A DNA stretch of 64,000 nt, taken from NCBI RefSeq assembly GCF_003434305.1, contig NZ_QKKX01000001.1:62001-126000 (forward strand), written 5' to 3'. The position numbers and the translations under genes are program-made. The notes below the pieces were generated by a model. That model made no database searches, was not told where the DNA came from, and saw nothing but the letters and a program-made list of their open reading frames with translations. How positions within the stretch are numbered: the first letter of the stretch is position 1; each line of letters starts with the position of its first letter. The stretch comes from Micromonospora sp. MW-13. GTDB lineage: Bacteria; Actinomycetota; Actinomycetes; Mycobacteriales; Micromonosporaceae. Positions 44,898 through 54,386 of this stretch are shown in pieces.

Positions 44898-47429
44898 ATG
44901 TTCGAGCGGTTCACCGACCGAGCGCGACGGGTTGTCGTCCTGGCCCAAGAAGAGGCCCGGATGCTCAACCACAACTACATCGGTACGGAACACATCCTGC
45001 TGGGCCTGATCCACGAGGGTGAGGGTGTCGCGGCAAAGGCCCTGGAGAGCCTCGGCATCTCCCTGGAGGGCGTCCGCCAGCAGGTCGAGGAGATCATCGG
45101 CCAGGGCCAGCAGGCGCCGAGCGGGCACATCCCGTTCACGCCGCGGGCGAAGAAGGTGCTGGAGCTGTCGCTGCGCGAGGCGCTGCAGCTCGGCCACAAC
45201 TACATCGGCACCGAGCACATCCTGCTCGGCCTGATCCGCGAGGGTGAGGGCGTCGCCGCCCAGGTCCTCGTGAAGCTCGGCGCCGACCTGAACCGGGTCC
45301 GCCAGCAGGTCATCCAGCTGCTCTCCGGCTACCAGGGCAAGGAGCCGGCCGCCGCCGGGGCCGCCCCGGGCGAGGCCGCGCCGTCGACCAGCCTGGTGCT
45401 GGACCAGTTCGGCCGGAACCTGACCCAGGCCGCCCGCGAGGGCAAGCTCGACCCGGTCATCGGGCGCGAGAAGGAGATCGAGCGGGTCATGCAGGTGCTG
45501 TCCCGCCGCACCAAGAACAACCCGGTCCTGATCGGTGAGCCCGGCGTCGGCAAGACCGCCGTGGTGGAGGGCCTGTCCCAGAAGATCATCAAGGGCGAGG
45601 TGCCCGAGACGCTGAAGGACAAGCAGCTCTACACCCTCGACCTCGGTGCGCTGGTCGCCGGCTCCCGCTACCGCGGTGACTTCGAGGAGCGGCTGAAGAA
45701 GGTCCTCAAGGAGATCCGCACCCGCGGCGACATCATCCTGTTCATCGACGAGATCCACACCCTCGTCGGGGCGGGCGCGGCCGAGGGCGCGATCGACGCG
45801 GCGAGCATCCTGAAGCCGATGCTGGCCCGGGGCGAGCTGCAGACCATCGGCGCGACCACGCTGGACGAGTACCGCAAGCACCTGGAGAAGGACGCCGCCC
45901 TGGAGCGGCGCTTCCAGCCGATCCAGGTGGGTGAGCCGTCGCTGGCCCACACGATCGAGATCCTCAAGGGCCTGCGTGACCGCTACGAGGCGCACCACCG
46001 CGTGTCGATCACCGACGCCGCCCTGGTGGCCGCCGCGACCCTGGCCGACCGCTACATCTCCGACCGCTTCCTGCCGGACAAGGCGATCGACCTGATCGAC
46101 GAGGCCGGTGCCCGGATGCGGATCCGCCGGATGACCGCGCCGCCAGACCTGCGGGACTTCGACGAGCGGATCGCCCAGGTCCGCCGCGACAAGGAGTCCG
46201 CGATCGACGCGCAGGACTTCGAGCGGGCCGCCCAGCTCCGCGACAAGGAGAAGCAGCTCCTCGGCCAGAAGGCGCAGCGGGAGAAGGAGTGGAAGGCCGG
46301 CGACCTGGACGTCGTCAGCGAGGTCGACGACGAGCAGATCGCCGAGGTTCTCGGCAACTGGACCGGCATCCCGGTCTACAAGCTGACCGAGGAGGAGACC
46401 TCCCGCCTGCTGCGCATGGAGGACGAGCTGCACAAGCGCGTCATCGGCCAGGAGGACGCGGTCAAGGCGGTCTCGAAGGCGATCCGGCGGACCCGGGCCG
46501 GCCTGAAGGACCCGAAGCGGCCGTCCGGCTCGTTCATCTTCGCCGGCCCCTCCGGCGTCGGTAAGACCGAGCTGTCCAAGGCGCTGGCCGAGTTCCTGTT
46601 CGGCAGCGAGGACGCCCTGATCCAGCTGGACATGTCCGAGTTCCACGACCGGTACACGGTGTCCCGGCTCGTCGGTGCCCCTCCCGGCTACGTCGGCTAC
46701 GACGAGGGCGGGCAGCTCACCGAGAAGGTGCGCCGCCGGCCGTTCTCGGTGGTCCTGTTCGACGAGATCGAGAAGGCCCACCCGGACGTGTTCAACACCC
46801 TGCTCCAGATCCTGGAGGACGGGCGTCTGACGGACGGCCAGGGCCGGATCGTGGACTTCAAGAACACGGTCATCATCCTGACCACCAACCTGGGCACCCG
46901 TGACGTGGCCAAGGCGGTGACGCTGGGCTTCCAGGCGTCGGAGGACTCCGAGTCCACCTACGACCGGATGAAGCAGAAGGTCAACGACGAGCTCAAGCAG
47001 CACTTCCGGCCCGAGTTCCTGAACCGGATCGACGACACCATCGTCTTCCACCAGCTGCGTCAGCAGGAGATCCTGTCGATCGTCGACATCATGATCGCCC
47101 GCATCGAGACCCAGCTGCGCAACAAGGACATGGGCCTGGAGCTGACCGACAACGCCAAGAAGTACCTGGCGCTCAAGGGCTTCGACCCGGTGCTCGGGGC
47201 GCGTCCGCTGCGTCGGACGATCCAGCGCGACATCGAGGACAACCTGTCCGAGCGGATCCTGTTCAACGAGCTGACCCCGGGTCAGATCGTGGTGGTGGAC
47301 TGCGAGGGCGACCCGAACGACATCGACAAGTCCAAGCTCGTCTTCCGGGGCGCGGACCGGCCGGACGCCGTGCCGGACGCCGTCCCGGCGGACCTCGGCG
47401 GCACCGCCGCCGCCGGCGCGGACGAGTAG
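44898..47429 (+). CDS. clpC: ATP-dependent Clp protease ATP-binding subunit ClpC
   Basis: AAA+ unfoldase that feeds proteins to ClpP. 843 residues: two N-terminal Clp-N repeats ([17 protein letters not shown] and [16 protein letters not shown]), first ATPase domain with Walker A GEPGVGKT at about residue 214, a UVR-bearing middle coiled coil (about 410-470), and second ATPase domain with Walker A GPSGVGKT at about residue 551. The C-terminal part ends in the acidic, Ala-rich tail usual for actinobacterial ClpC. ATG at 44898 with GAGGAGC upstream. A long opposite-strand ORF is a shadow. Confidence 0.97.
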   Translation: MFERFTDRARRVVVLAQEEARMLNHNYIGTEHILLGLIHEGEGVAAKALESLGISLEGVRQQVEEIIGQGQQAPSGHIPFTPRAKKVLELSLREALQLGHNYIGTEHILLGLIREGEGVAAQVLVKLGADLNRVRQQVIQLLSGYQGKEPAAAGAAPGEAAPSTSLVLDQFGRNLTQAAREGKLDPVIGREKEIERVMQVLSRRTKNNPVLIGEPGVGKTAVVEGLSQKIIKGEVPETLKDKQLYTLDLGALVAGSRYRGDFEERLKKVLKEIRTRGDIILFIDEIHTLVGAGAAEGAIDAASILKPMLARGELQTIGATTLDEYRKHLEKDAALERRFQPIQVGEPSLAHTIEILKGLRDRYEAHHRVSITDAALVAAATLADRYISDRFLPDKAIDLIDEAGARMRIRRMTAPPDLRDFDERIAQVRRDKESAIDAQDFERAAQLRDKEKQLLGQKAQREKEWKAGDLDVVSEVDDEQIAEVLGNWTGIPVYKLTEEETSRLLRMEDELHKRVIGQEDAVKAVSKAIRRTRAGLKDPKRPSGSFIFAGPSGVGKTELSKALAEFLFGSEDALIQLDMSEFHDRYTVSRLVGAPPGYVGYDEGGQLTEKVRRRPFSVVLFDEIEKAHPDVFNTLLQILEDGRLTDGQGRIVDFKNTVIILTTNLGTRDVAKAVTLGFQASEDSESTYDRMKQKVNDELKQHFRPEFLNRIDDTIVFHQLRQQEILSIVDIMIARIETQLRNKDMGLELTDNAKKYLALKGFDPVLGARPLRRTIQRDIEDNLSERILFNELTPGQIVVVDCEGDPNDIDKSKLVFRGADRPDAVPDAVPADLGGTAAAGADE

Positions 47430-47458
47430 TCGACGGCGGACGGGTAGACGACAGCGCA

Positions 47459-47507
47459 GAAGGGCGACGGCCCCGGTCGGCGAGAGCCACCGGGGCCGTC
47501 GCCCTTC
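47459..47507. terminator. Bidirectional terminator hairpin between clpC and mutY
   Basis: A perfect 19-bp inverted repeat (47459-47477 with 47489-47507) and 11-nt loop lie between the convergent clpC and mutY stops. Length and perfection make a shared terminator likely. Confidence 0.8.
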
Positions 47508-47579
47508 GTCGTGCCCGGCCCACCCCGACGGGTCGCCCGGGGGCGGCGGAGGGCCGGGTGCCGTCCGCCGGCGGTGGGG

Positions 47580-48491
47580 TCAGCCGGCGGTGGGCAGCGC
47601 GGGGGCGGTGGGGCCGTCGCCGACCAGGCGGAACTCCGCCTCGCCGACCGGCTCCACCAGGCCGTCGGCGACCAGCCCGGCCAGCGCCCTGGCGCGCTGC
47701 ACGCCGTCGGTCCAGACCTGGTCCAGCCGCTGGTGCGGCACGGGGCCGGTGGCCTCCCGCAGCACCGCCAGCAGCAGCCCGCGTACCTGCCGGTCGGTGC
47801 CCGCGTACCGCTGGGGCCGACGGGTCGGGCCGGCCGGGGCCGCCTGGCCGGACGCCCGCCAGGCGCAGACGGACTGCACCGGGCACGCCGGGCAGCGCGG
47901 CGAGCGGGCGGTGCAGAGCATCGCCCCCAGCTCCATGAACGCGGCGCTGGCCAGCGCGGCGGCGGCCGGCTCCGCCGGCAGCAGCTCCTCGGTGGCCACC
48001 AGGTCGGCGGGTCGGGTGGCCGGGCCGGCGTCCGGCTCCCCGGCGATCGCCCGGCAGACCACCCGGCGCACGTTGGTGTCCACCACCGGGTGCCGCTGGC
48101 CGTACGCGAAGGCGGCCACCGCACGGGCCGTGTAGGTGCCCACCCCGGGCAGCGCCAGCAGTTGGTCCAGCCGGTCCGGCACGGCGCCACCGTGCCGCTG
48201 GACGATCGCCGCCGCACACCCGTGCAGCCGCACCGCCCGGCGGGGGTAGCCGAGCCGCCCCCACATCCGGATCGCCTCGGCGGGCGTGTCGGCGGCCAGC
48301 GCGGCGGGCGTCGGCCAGCGGGCCAGCCACGCCTGGAAGGCCGGCAGCACCCGCACCACCGGAGTCTGCTGGAGCATGACCTCGCTGACCAGGATCGCCC
48401 ATGCGCCCACGCCGGGCGCCCGCCACGGCAGGTCGCGGGCGTTCTGCTCGTACCACCGGCTGACCAGGGTGGCGAAGGTGGGTTCGGACAT
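47580..48491 (-). CDS. mutY: A/G-specific adenine glycosylase MutY
   Basis: Removes adenine mispaired with 8-oxoguanine. 303 residues from the ATG at 48491 (an ATG at 48506 is possible). The catalytic Glu is in SEVMLQQTPV, the helix-hairpin-helix and catalytic Asp in LPGVGTYTARAVAAFAYG...VVDTNVRRV, and the 4Fe-4S cluster ligands in C-x6-C-x2-C-x5-C (CTARSPRCPACPVQSVC). The C-terminal region is shorter than in E. coli MutY and probably lacks a full 8-oxoG recognition domain. Confidence 0.93.
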   Translation of the reverse strand: MSEPTFATLVSRWYEQNARDLPWRAPGVGAWAILVSEVMLQQTPVVRVLPAFQAWLARWPTPAALAADTPAEAIRMWGRLGYPRRAVRLHGCAAAIVQRHGGAVPDRLDQLLALPGVGTYTARAVAAFAYGQRHPVVDTNVRRVVCRAIAGEPDAGPATRPADLVATEELLPAEPAAAALASAAFMELGAMLCTARSPRCPACPVQSVCAWRASGQAAPAGPTRRPQRYAGTDRQVRGLLLAVLREATGPVPHQRLDQVWTDGVQRARALAGLVADGLVEPVGEAEFRLVGDGPTAPALPTAG

Positions 48492-48587
48492 CGCGCCGCC
48501 GATCATGTCATGGGCGTCCTTCCCGCTGGTTGGGCGGGCCGGGCGGGGCGGCGCGGGGGGCGGACCCGGATCGGGCAGAATGCCCGG

Positions 48588-49100
48588 ATGAACGAGCTCG
48601 CGATCACCGTCATCGGCCGGGACCGGCCCGGCATCGTGGCCGACGTCGCCGAGGTGCTCGCCCGGCTCGGCGCGAACCTCACCGACTCCACCATGACCCG
48701 GCTGCGGGGTCACTTCGCGATGACCCTGATCTGCGTCGGTCCGGCCGCCGCCGACGTCGAGGCCGAGCTGGCCCCGCTCGCCGCCGACGGCCAGCTCCTG
48801 GCCACCGTGCGGGAGGTCACCCCCGACGGCGTGACGCCGCCGGCCGGTGAGCCGTACGTGCTGGCGGTGCACGGCGCGGACCGGATGGGCATCGTCGCGG
48901 CGATGACCCGGGTGCTGACCGACGCGGGCGGCAACGTCACCGACCTGAGCACGCGGCTGACCGGCACCCTCTACGTGGTGGTGGCCGAGGTCGAGCTGCC
49001 GCCGGGAACCTCGGACGAGGTGGCCGGCCGGCTGGCCCGTACCGCCGCGGAACTCGGCGTCGGGGTCAGCCTCCGCCCGGCGGACTCGGACCTGCTGTGA
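48588..49100 (+). CDS. Tandem ACT-domain protein (GcvR-like)
   Basis: 170 residues made of two ACT domains (NELAITVIGRDRPGIVADVAEVLAR and VLAVHGADRMGIVAAMTRVL), a layout shared with GcvR-type glycine-responsive regulators. A small-molecule-sensing role, probably amino-acid binding, is likely, but the target is unknown. It starts 96 bp from the divergent mutY start. A CAGAAT 6 nt before the ATG could be a -10. The stop overlaps the def start (GTGA). Confidence 0.85.
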   Translation: MNELAITVIGRDRPGIVADVAEVLARLGANLTDSTMTRLRGHFAMTLICVGPAAADVEAELAPLAADGQLLATVREVTPDGVTPPAGEPYVLAVHGADRMGIVAAMTRVLTDAGGNVTDLSTRLTGTLYVVVAEVELPPGTSDEVAGRLARTAAELGVGVSLRPADSDLL

Positions 49101-49657
49101 CCGCGGAGTACGTCGGCCTCGGCGGCTGGACGCCCGAAGCGCTGGCCGTGCCCGGCGAGGTGCGTCCGGTGGTCTCCGCCCCGGACCCGGTGCTCAGCCG
49201 GCCCGGCCCGGAGGTGGACCCGACGTCCGACGAGGTGATCCGCCTCGCCGCCGACCTGGTCGCCACGATGCGCGTCTCGCCCGGCTGCGTGGGCCTCGCC
49301 GCGCCCCAGGTCGGCGTGAGCGCCCAGGTGTTCGCGGTCGACATCACCGGGCACCCGAAGGCGGTGACCGTGCACGGGACCTTCGTGCTGTGCAACGCCC
49401 GGGTGGTGGAGGCGAGCCGGTGGAAGGCCGGCCGGGAGGGCTGCATGTCGGTGCCCGACCTGACGGGCGACGTCAAGCGGGCCAGCCGGCTGGTCGTCGA
49501 GGGGGTGCTTCCGGGCACCGGCGCGCCGGTGCGGCTGGTCACCGACGGGTTCGAGGCGCGGGCGTTGCAGCACGAGATCGATCACTGCGCCGGCCTGCTC
49601 TTCCTCGACCGGGTGGCCGGTGCGCACGCGATCTACCAGCGCAAGGTGTACCTGTGA
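49097..49657 (+). CDS. def: Peptide deformylase
   Basis: Removes the N-formyl group from new proteins. 186 residues with the three motifs that hold the metal: GLAAPQVG (motif I), EGCMS (motif II, Cys ligand) and QHEIDH (motif III, two His and catalytic Glu). The N-terminal 35 residues are an extension beyond E. coli Def. The GTG start overlaps the ACT-domain stop. Pairing of def with an ACT protein suggests co-expression only. Confidence 0.95.
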   Translation: MTAEYVGLGGWTPEALAVPGEVRPVVSAPDPVLSRPGPEVDPTSDEVIRLAADLVATMRVSPGCVGLAAPQVGVSAQVFAVDITGHPKAVTVHGTFVLCNARVVEASRWKAGREGCMSVPDLTGDVKRASRLVVEGVLPGTGAPVRLVTDGFEARALQHEIDHCAGLLFLDRVAGAHAIYQRKVYL

Positions 49658-49659
49658 GC

Positions 49660-49688
49660 CGGCGGAGCCCCGGCCGATGGCTCCGCCG
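49660..49688 (+). terminator. Hairpin after def
   Basis: A perfect 10-bp stem (49660-49669 with 49679-49688) with 9-nt loop begins 3 bp after the def stop. Confidence 0.65.
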
Positions 49689-49797
49689 CCCGGCGTCGCG
49701 GGCGGGCCGGGGCGGGCGGCCGTCGTGAGTGGAGGGTCGTGCCCGTGAGCGGAGGGTGGCCCGGCGCGTCGCGCCGGACGAGGGTGGGTCGCGCCGT

Positions 49798-49803
49798 TAC
49801 GGT
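49798..49803 (+). promoter_or_regulatory. -10 box TACGGT before the 49813 gene
   Basis: TACGGT is 9 nt before the ATG at 49813 without a ribosome-binding site. Two near-identical 14-bp segments (GTGAGYGGAGGGTS) lie upstream near 49728 and 49745. Confidence 0.4.
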
Positions 49804-49812
49804 GGGGGCATC

Positions 49813-50553
49813 ATGCGTCTGACGGTCGGCCCCCTGCCACCCGCCGTGTACTGGCGGCGTCGCGTTGTCGTGGTGGGAGCGGGGCTTCTCTTCCTGATTG
49901 TCCTGCTCTACTCCTGCAACAAGGCGGGCAACACCGGCACCACCCCGCAGTCGAAGTCGACCCCGACTCCGACTGCGGCCCAGGGTGCCGGCGACCCGTC
50001 CGCGGCCCCGGACCCGAGCGGCTCGGTGCTGTCCCCGCAGACCGGCGCCCCGCCCGGCGGCTCGGACGACGCCGGCTCGTCCGGCGCCCCGGCCAACCCC
50101 GGCTCCTCGGCCGGGCCGGTCGGGAACGACGTTCCGGCCGCCCCGGGCGCCGACGCCGGGACGTGCACCGACGCGGAGATCTCGGTGACGCCGGTGGCGG
50201 TGCCGTCGTCGGCGCAGCGGGGCACCGTGGTCAGCCTCCAGCTCAAGATCAAGAACAGGTCGAACCGCACCTGTAGCCGGGACGTCGGCGCAGACTTCCA
50301 GGAGTTGTACGTGAAGTCCGGCGCGGAGAAGGTCTGGTCCTCCGACACCTGCGGCAACGTCAAGGGCTCGGACGTGCAGTCGTTCACCCCGGGTTTCGAG
50401 CGGTCATACCAGGTGGACTGGAACGGCAGGGACACCAGCCGCTGCAAGGACGGGCTGGCCAACGGCCCCCTCCCGCCGGCCGGGAGCTACCAGCTCTTCG
50501 GGCGGCTGGACACCAAGCTGAGCGAGCCGGTGAAGTTCACCATCTCCGGCTGA
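49813..50553 (+). CDS. Membrane-anchored exported protein with Cys-paired domain
   Basis: 246 residues. One N-terminal helix (RRVVVVGAGLLFLIVLLYSC) is followed by a 95-residue Ser/Pro/Gly-rich linker. The C-terminal domain of about 125 residues has four spaced cysteines and a beta-sandwich-like pattern (GTVVSLQLKIKNRSNRTC ... SYQLFGRLDTKLSEPVKFTI). The design suits a cell-surface protein reaching through the wall. No named family recognised. Confidence 0.7.
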   Translation: MRLTVGPLPPAVYWRRRVVVVGAGLLFLIVLLYSCNKAGNTGTTPQSKSTPTPTAAQGAGDPSAAPDPSGSVLSPQTGAPPGGSDDAGSSGAPANPGSSAGPVGNDVPAAPGADAGTCTDAEISVTPVAVPSSAQRGTVVSLQLKIKNRSNRTCSRDVGADFQELYVKSGAEKVWSSDTCGNVKGSDVQSFTPGFERSYQVDWNGRDTSRCKDGLANGPLPPAGSYQLFGRLDTKLSEPVKFTISG

Positions 50554-50604
50554 GCCGGGCGGCCCGCCGTGCGGGGCCGGGTCGGCCGGCCCGGGCGGGG
50601 CCGG

Positions 50605-51789
50605 TCAGACGTAGCGCTCCAGGATGGAGGCCTCGGCGAGCCGGGACAGCCCCTCCCGGACGCCCCGGGCCCGGGCGTCACCGACGCCCTCGACCGCCTG
50701 AAGGTCCTCCACGGTGGCCCCGAGCAGCCGCTGGAGGCTGCCGAAGTGCAGCACCAGCCGGTCGACGATCGCCACCGGCAGCCGGGGGACCTTCGCCAGC
50801 AGCCGGAAGCCGCGCGGGCTGACCGCCGCGTCCAGCGCGTCGGAGGCGGCCGGGTAGCCGATCGCCTTCGCCACCGCGACCAGGTCGATCAGCTCGGTGG
50901 CGCCCAGCAGGTCCAGCTCGACCAGCGCCTCGTCCAGCGTGCGGGGCTTGCGCCCGGCGGGCAGGTAGTCCCGGATGACCAGGGTGCGGTCGGCGTCCAC
51001 GCCGGCCATCAGCTCGTCGAGCTGGAGGGCGAGCAGCCGGCCGTCGGTGCCCAGCTCCACCACGTATCCGGCGATCTCGTCGGCGATCCGGCGGACCATC
51101 TCGAGCCGCTGCACCACCGCCACCGCGTCCCGGACGGTGACCAGGTCCTCGATCTCCAGGGCGGACAGGGTGCCGGATACCTCGTCGAGGCGCAGCTTGT
51201 AGCGCTCCAGCGTGGCCAGGGCCTGGTTGGCCCGGGACAGGATGGCCGCCGAGTCGTCCAGCACGTGCCGCTGGCCGTTGACGTAGAGGCTGATGATCCG
51301 CATCGACTGGCTGACCGAGATGACCGGGTAGCCGGTCTGCCGGGCCACCCGCTCGGCGGTGCGGTGCCGGGTGCCGGACTCCTCGGTCGGGATCGACGGG
51401 TCCGGCATCAGGTGCACGGCCGCCCGGACGATCCGGCTGCCGTCGCTGGACAGCACCACCGCGCCATCCATCTTGCACAGCTCGCGGACCCGGGTGGCGG
51501 AGAACTCGACATCCAGCGGGAAGCCGCCGGTGCACAGCCCCTCGACCACCTTGTCGTAGCCGAGCACGATCAGTGCGCCCGTCCGGCCGCGCAGGATCCG
51601 CTCCAGGCCGTCACGCAGCGCGGTGCCGGGCGCCATGAGCGCCAGGTTGGCCCGCAGCGGGTCGCCGCCCGCGCCGCCGACACTCCCGGTCACGCTGACG
51701 CTGATCGGACGGGCGGGCGAGCCCACGGCACCGGTGCGGGCGTGGGTTGTCGCGCCGGCGGTTCTGCTGGCATCGCGGTCGATCGGCAC
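50605..51789 (-). CDS. disA: DNA integrity scanning diadenylate cyclase DisA
   Basis: Makes c-di-AMP from two ATP and scans DNA for branched structures. 394 residues from GTG 51789. The diadenylate cyclase motifs DGA (KMDGAVVL) and RHR ([11 protein letters not shown]) are intact, with a linker and C-terminal helix-hairpin-helix domain ([20 protein letters not shown]). The start at 51789, two codons inside the longest frame, is chosen because a TAGACT box lies 6 nt before it. The first 40 residues are an extension before the core [12 protein letters not shown]. radA lies upstream in the same direction; RadA is known to affect DisA in Bacillus. Confidence 0.95.
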   Translation of the reverse strand: MPIDRDASRTAGATTHARTGAVGSPARPISVSVTGSVGGAGGDPLRANLALMAPGTALRDGLERILRGRTGALIVLGYDKVVEGLCTGGFPLDVEFSATRVRELCKMDGAVVLSSDGSRIVRAAVHLMPDPSIPTEESGTRHRTAERVARQTGYPVISVSQSMRIISLYVNGQRHVLDDSAAILSRANQALATLERYKLRLDEVSGTLSALEIEDLVTVRDAVAVVQRLEMVRRIADEIAGYVVELGTDGRLLALQLDELMAGVDADRTLVIRDYLPAGRKPRTLDEALVELDLLGATELIDLVAVAKAIGYPAASDALDAAVSPRGFRLLAKVPRLPVAIVDRLVLHFGSLQRLLGATVEDLQAVEGVGDARARGVREGLSRLAEASILERYV

Positions 51790-51795
51790 GCGCAC

Positions 51796-51801
51796 AGTCT
51801 A
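51796..51801 (-). promoter_or_regulatory. -10 box TAGACT of disA
   Basis: On the minus strand TAGACT is followed by 6 nt and the GTG at 51789, the leaderless spacing. It shows that disA can be transcribed separately from radA. Confidence 0.5.
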
Positions 51802-51931
51802 CGGACTGGCGTGCGGTGGGTGCTGTCGTGGTTACTGTGATGTGTCACGATGCCCCCCGTCGGCCACGCCGCGCGCCCTGCCGCGCTTGTCCGGTATCGC
51901 ACAGGCGGTCCCGCCCGGCGGCCACCGTCGG

Positions 51932-53380
51932 TCACTCCGCGGATGCGCGGGCGGCACACTGGAGCGCCGAGCGCACGTCGGTGACCTCCATCACCCGCAT
52001 GTTCTCCGGGCCCGCTCCGGCGCTTTCCGGACCGCACCCGGGCGGGACGAGCGCCACTCGGAACCCGAGCCGGGCCGCCTCGGCCAGCCGACGCGGCACC
52101 GCGCCGACCCGGCGCACCTCGCCGGTCAGCCCGACCTCGCCGATCGCCACCAGGTGCGGATTGATGGCCAGGTTGAGCCCGCCGGAGGCGACCGCCAGGG
52201 CGACCGCGAGGTCGGCCGCCGGCTCCACCACCCGGATGCCGCCGACCGTGGCCGCGAAGACCTCCCGGTCGTGCAGGGTCAGCCGCTCGGCACGGCGCTG
52301 GAGCACCGCCAGCACCATCGCCAGCCGGGCCCCGTCCAGCCCGGACACCGTGCGCCGGGGCGAGCCCGCGACCGTCGCGCCGATCAGCGCCTGAACCTCG
52401 GTGACCAGCGCCCGCCGCCCCTCCATCGCCACCGTGACGCAGGTGCCCGGCACCGGCTCCGAGTAGCGGGTCAGGAACAGCCCGGACGGGTCGGCGAGGC
52501 TGCTGATCCCGCCCTCGTGCATCTCGAAGCAGCCGACCTCGTCGGCGGCGCCGAACCGGTTCTTCACGCCGCGCACCATCCGCAGCGAGGAGTGCTTGTC
52601 GCCCTCGAAGTGCAGCACCACGTCGACCAGGTGCTCCAGCACCCGGGGGCCGGCCACCTGGCCGTCCTTCGTGACGTGACCGACCAGCACGGTGGCGACG
52701 CCGCGTTCCTTGGCCACCGCGACGAGGGCGGCGGTGACCGCCCGCACCTGGGTCACCCCGCCGGGCACCCCCTCCGTGCCGGGGGTGGAGATCGTCTGCA
52801 CCGAGTCGAGCACCAGCAGCCCCGGCTTCACCGCGTCGAGGTGGCCGAGGACCGCGCCCAGGTCGCTCTCGGCGGCCAGCCAGAGCTGGTCGTGCAGGGC
52901 GCCCATCCGCTCCGCGCGCAGCCGCACCTGGCTGACCGACTCCTCGCCGCTGACCACCAGGGACGGGCTGCCGGCGGTGGCCGCCCACTGCTGGGCCACG
53001 TCGAGCAGCAACGTGGACTTGCCCACGCCCGGCTCGCCGGCGAGCAGCACCACCGCGCCGGGCACCAGGCCACCGCCGAGTACCCGGTCCAGCTCGCTGA
53101 CCCCGGTCGGCCGGGCCTTGGCCGGGGCGGCGCTGATGGTGGCGATGGGGCGGGCGGGCTCGGCCGGCATCCGGGAGCTGACCACCCGGCCCGAGACGGT
53201 CGGACCGGTCACGGTGCATTCGACCACCGAGCCCCACTCGCCGCACTCCGGGCAACGCCCCACCCACTTCGGGGGCTGGTGCCCGCAGGCGTCGCACTCG
53301 TAGGCCGGACGGGGCTCACGGGCGCCCCGGCCCGCGCGCGAGGTCGCTCGGGAGGGCGTCGATCGGGAGGGCGTCGTCAC
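51932..53380 (-). CDS. radA: DNA repair protein RadA
   Basis: RecA-like branch-migration helicase for recombination intermediates. 482 residues: N-terminal zinc finger of four Cys (CDACGHQPPKWVGRCPECG), Walker A GEPGVGKST, the RadA signature KNRFG, and a C-terminal Lon-protease-like domain. GTG at 53380, just after a TAGCGT box. Followed by disA after 142 bp, the conserved radA-disA order. Confidence 0.96.
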   Translation of the reverse strand: MTTPSRSTPSRATSRAGRGAREPRPAYECDACGHQPPKWVGRCPECGEWGSVVECTVTGPTVSGRVVSSRMPAEPARPIATISAAPAKARPTGVSELDRVLGGGLVPGAVVLLAGEPGVGKSTLLLDVAQQWAATAGSPSLVVSGEESVSQVRLRAERMGALHDQLWLAAESDLGAVLGHLDAVKPGLLVLDSVQTISTPGTEGVPGGVTQVRAVTAALVAVAKERGVATVLVGHVTKDGQVAGPRVLEHLVDVVLHFEGDKHSSLRMVRGVKNRFGAADEVGCFEMHEGGISSLADPSGLFLTRYSEPVPGTCVTVAMEGRRALVTEVQALIGATVAGSPRRTVSGLDGARLAMVLAVLQRRAERLTLHDREVFAATVGGIRVVEPAADLAVALAVASGGLNLAINPHLVAIGEVGLTGEVRRVGAVPRRLAEAARLGFRVALVPPGCGPESAGAGPENMRVMEVTDVRSALQCAARASAE

Positions 53381-53386
53381 ACCGGA

Positions 53387-53392
53387 ACGCTA
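53387..53392 (-). promoter_or_regulatory. -10 box TAGCGT of radA
   Basis: On the minus strand TAGCGT is followed by 6 nt and the GTG at 53380 with no ribosome-binding site: probable leaderless promoter. Confidence 0.5.
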
Positions 53393-53409
53393 GTCCCCCC
53401 GTACGACGA

Positions 53410-53447
53410 AACACCGCCGGCGTGGCGGGTGCCACGCCGGCGGTGTT
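53410..53447 (-). terminator. Hairpin between the lipoprotein gene and radA
   Basis: A perfect 17-bp stem (53410-53426 with 53431-53447) and 4-nt loop lie 25 bp after the lipoprotein stop, isolating radA from upstream transcription. Confidence 0.8.
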
Positions 53448-53472
53448 GTCGACGGTCGAGTGGTGCGGGGGG

Positions 53473-54249
53473 TCAGCCGCCGTGGCCGGCACCGGCCTCG
53501 GTGCCGCCCGGCTCGCCGTGCGCGCCCTCGCGCTCGACGATCTGGGAGGGCTGCGGGAGCGGGGTCAGCGGGACGCCGATCGGGGCCGGGGTGCTGACGG
53601 TCCGGCCGTTGCCGAAGTCGAAGGTCAGGTTGACCTGCTGCCCGACGAGCAGGGCCTCGTTCAGGCCGACGAGTTGGAGGGACCGGCCGCCCTGCACGTT
53701 GAGCTGGACGTAGCTGAGGGCCGGGATCTCGATCCGGGCCGGCTCCCCGGCGGGGGCCGAGGGGCTGGCCGAGGCGGACGGGCTCTCCGAGGCGCCCTCG
53801 GACGGGGACGGCGTGCCGCCCTCCGACGGGCTGGCGGACCCGGACGGGCTGGCGGACCCGGACGGCGACGCGCTCTCCGACGGCGACGCGCTGCCCGACG
53901 CGGACGGGCTGGCCGACCCGGACGCGCCGCCGGAGATCACGATCTCCCGCGCGCTGTCCGTGGTGACGGTCACCGTCACGGGGTTCTGCGTGTCGTTGTA
54001 GATCACCGCGTTGACGGCGGCGTTCGCGCCGGACTGGTAGCTACCGCTGCCCGGGTACTCGACGTACAGGCCGCGGACCTTGTAGGCGTTGTCCGGAGTC
54101 TGGACGTTGACGCCCTGGACCGACGGGGCCTTCTTGGCGGTCTCGGCCACCTGGCCGGCGCCGCAACCGGTCGCCAGCAGGCCGGTCGCCGCCGCCACGC
54201 CGGACAGCAGCAGGGCCGCCCGCCGGGAACCCCTGATCGAGCGCGTCAC
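53473..54249 (-). CDS. Lipoprotein with Ser/Pro repeat insert, possibly PCuAC-like
   Basis: 258 residues. Lipobox ATGC after a basic-hydrophobic leader. The two conserved halves (DNAYKVRGLYVEYPGSGSYQ ... NAAVNAVIYNDTQNPVTV and IEIPALSYVQLNVQGG) resemble a copper-chaperone PCuAC-type beta-sandwich. They are split by a 60-residue Ser/Pro/Ala/Gly repeat made of SASPS-like units, which in DNA is a run of imperfect 15-18-bp repeats (about 53760-53935). The usual Met/His copper ligands are not evident. GTG start with GAGGAGGA 5 nt upstream. Confidence 0.7.
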   Translation of the reverse strand: MTRSIRGSRRAALLLSGVAAATGLLATGCGAGQVAETAKKAPSVQGVNVQTPDNAYKVRGLYVEYPGSGSYQSGANAAVNAVIYNDTQNPVTVTVTTDSAREIVISGGASGSASPSASGSASPSESASPSGSASPSGSASPSEGGTPSPSEGASESPSASASPSAPAGEPARIEIPALSYVQLNVQGGRSLQLVGLNEALLVGQQVNLTFDFGNGRTVSTPAPIGVPLTPLPQPSQIVEREGAHGEPGGTEAGAGHGG

Positions 54250-54386
54250 GTCGGTCCTCCTCGTCACGATCCCCACCCGGCCGTCACCGGGCACGGTGGC
54301 CATACCCGCGCAGACCGGCTTCAGGGTAGTTGGGGCTGATCGGGACCCGCACGGCGACCCGGCACCACCACCTTCCCGGGGACCCC

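Noticed and set aside
44865..47051. 728-codon open frame on the minus strand opposite clpC
   Set aside because: It is the mirror of a highly conserved, correctly coded gene; in DNA this GC-rich the antisense frame stays open by chance. The product is low-complexity (Leu/Val/Asp/Arg) with no domain.
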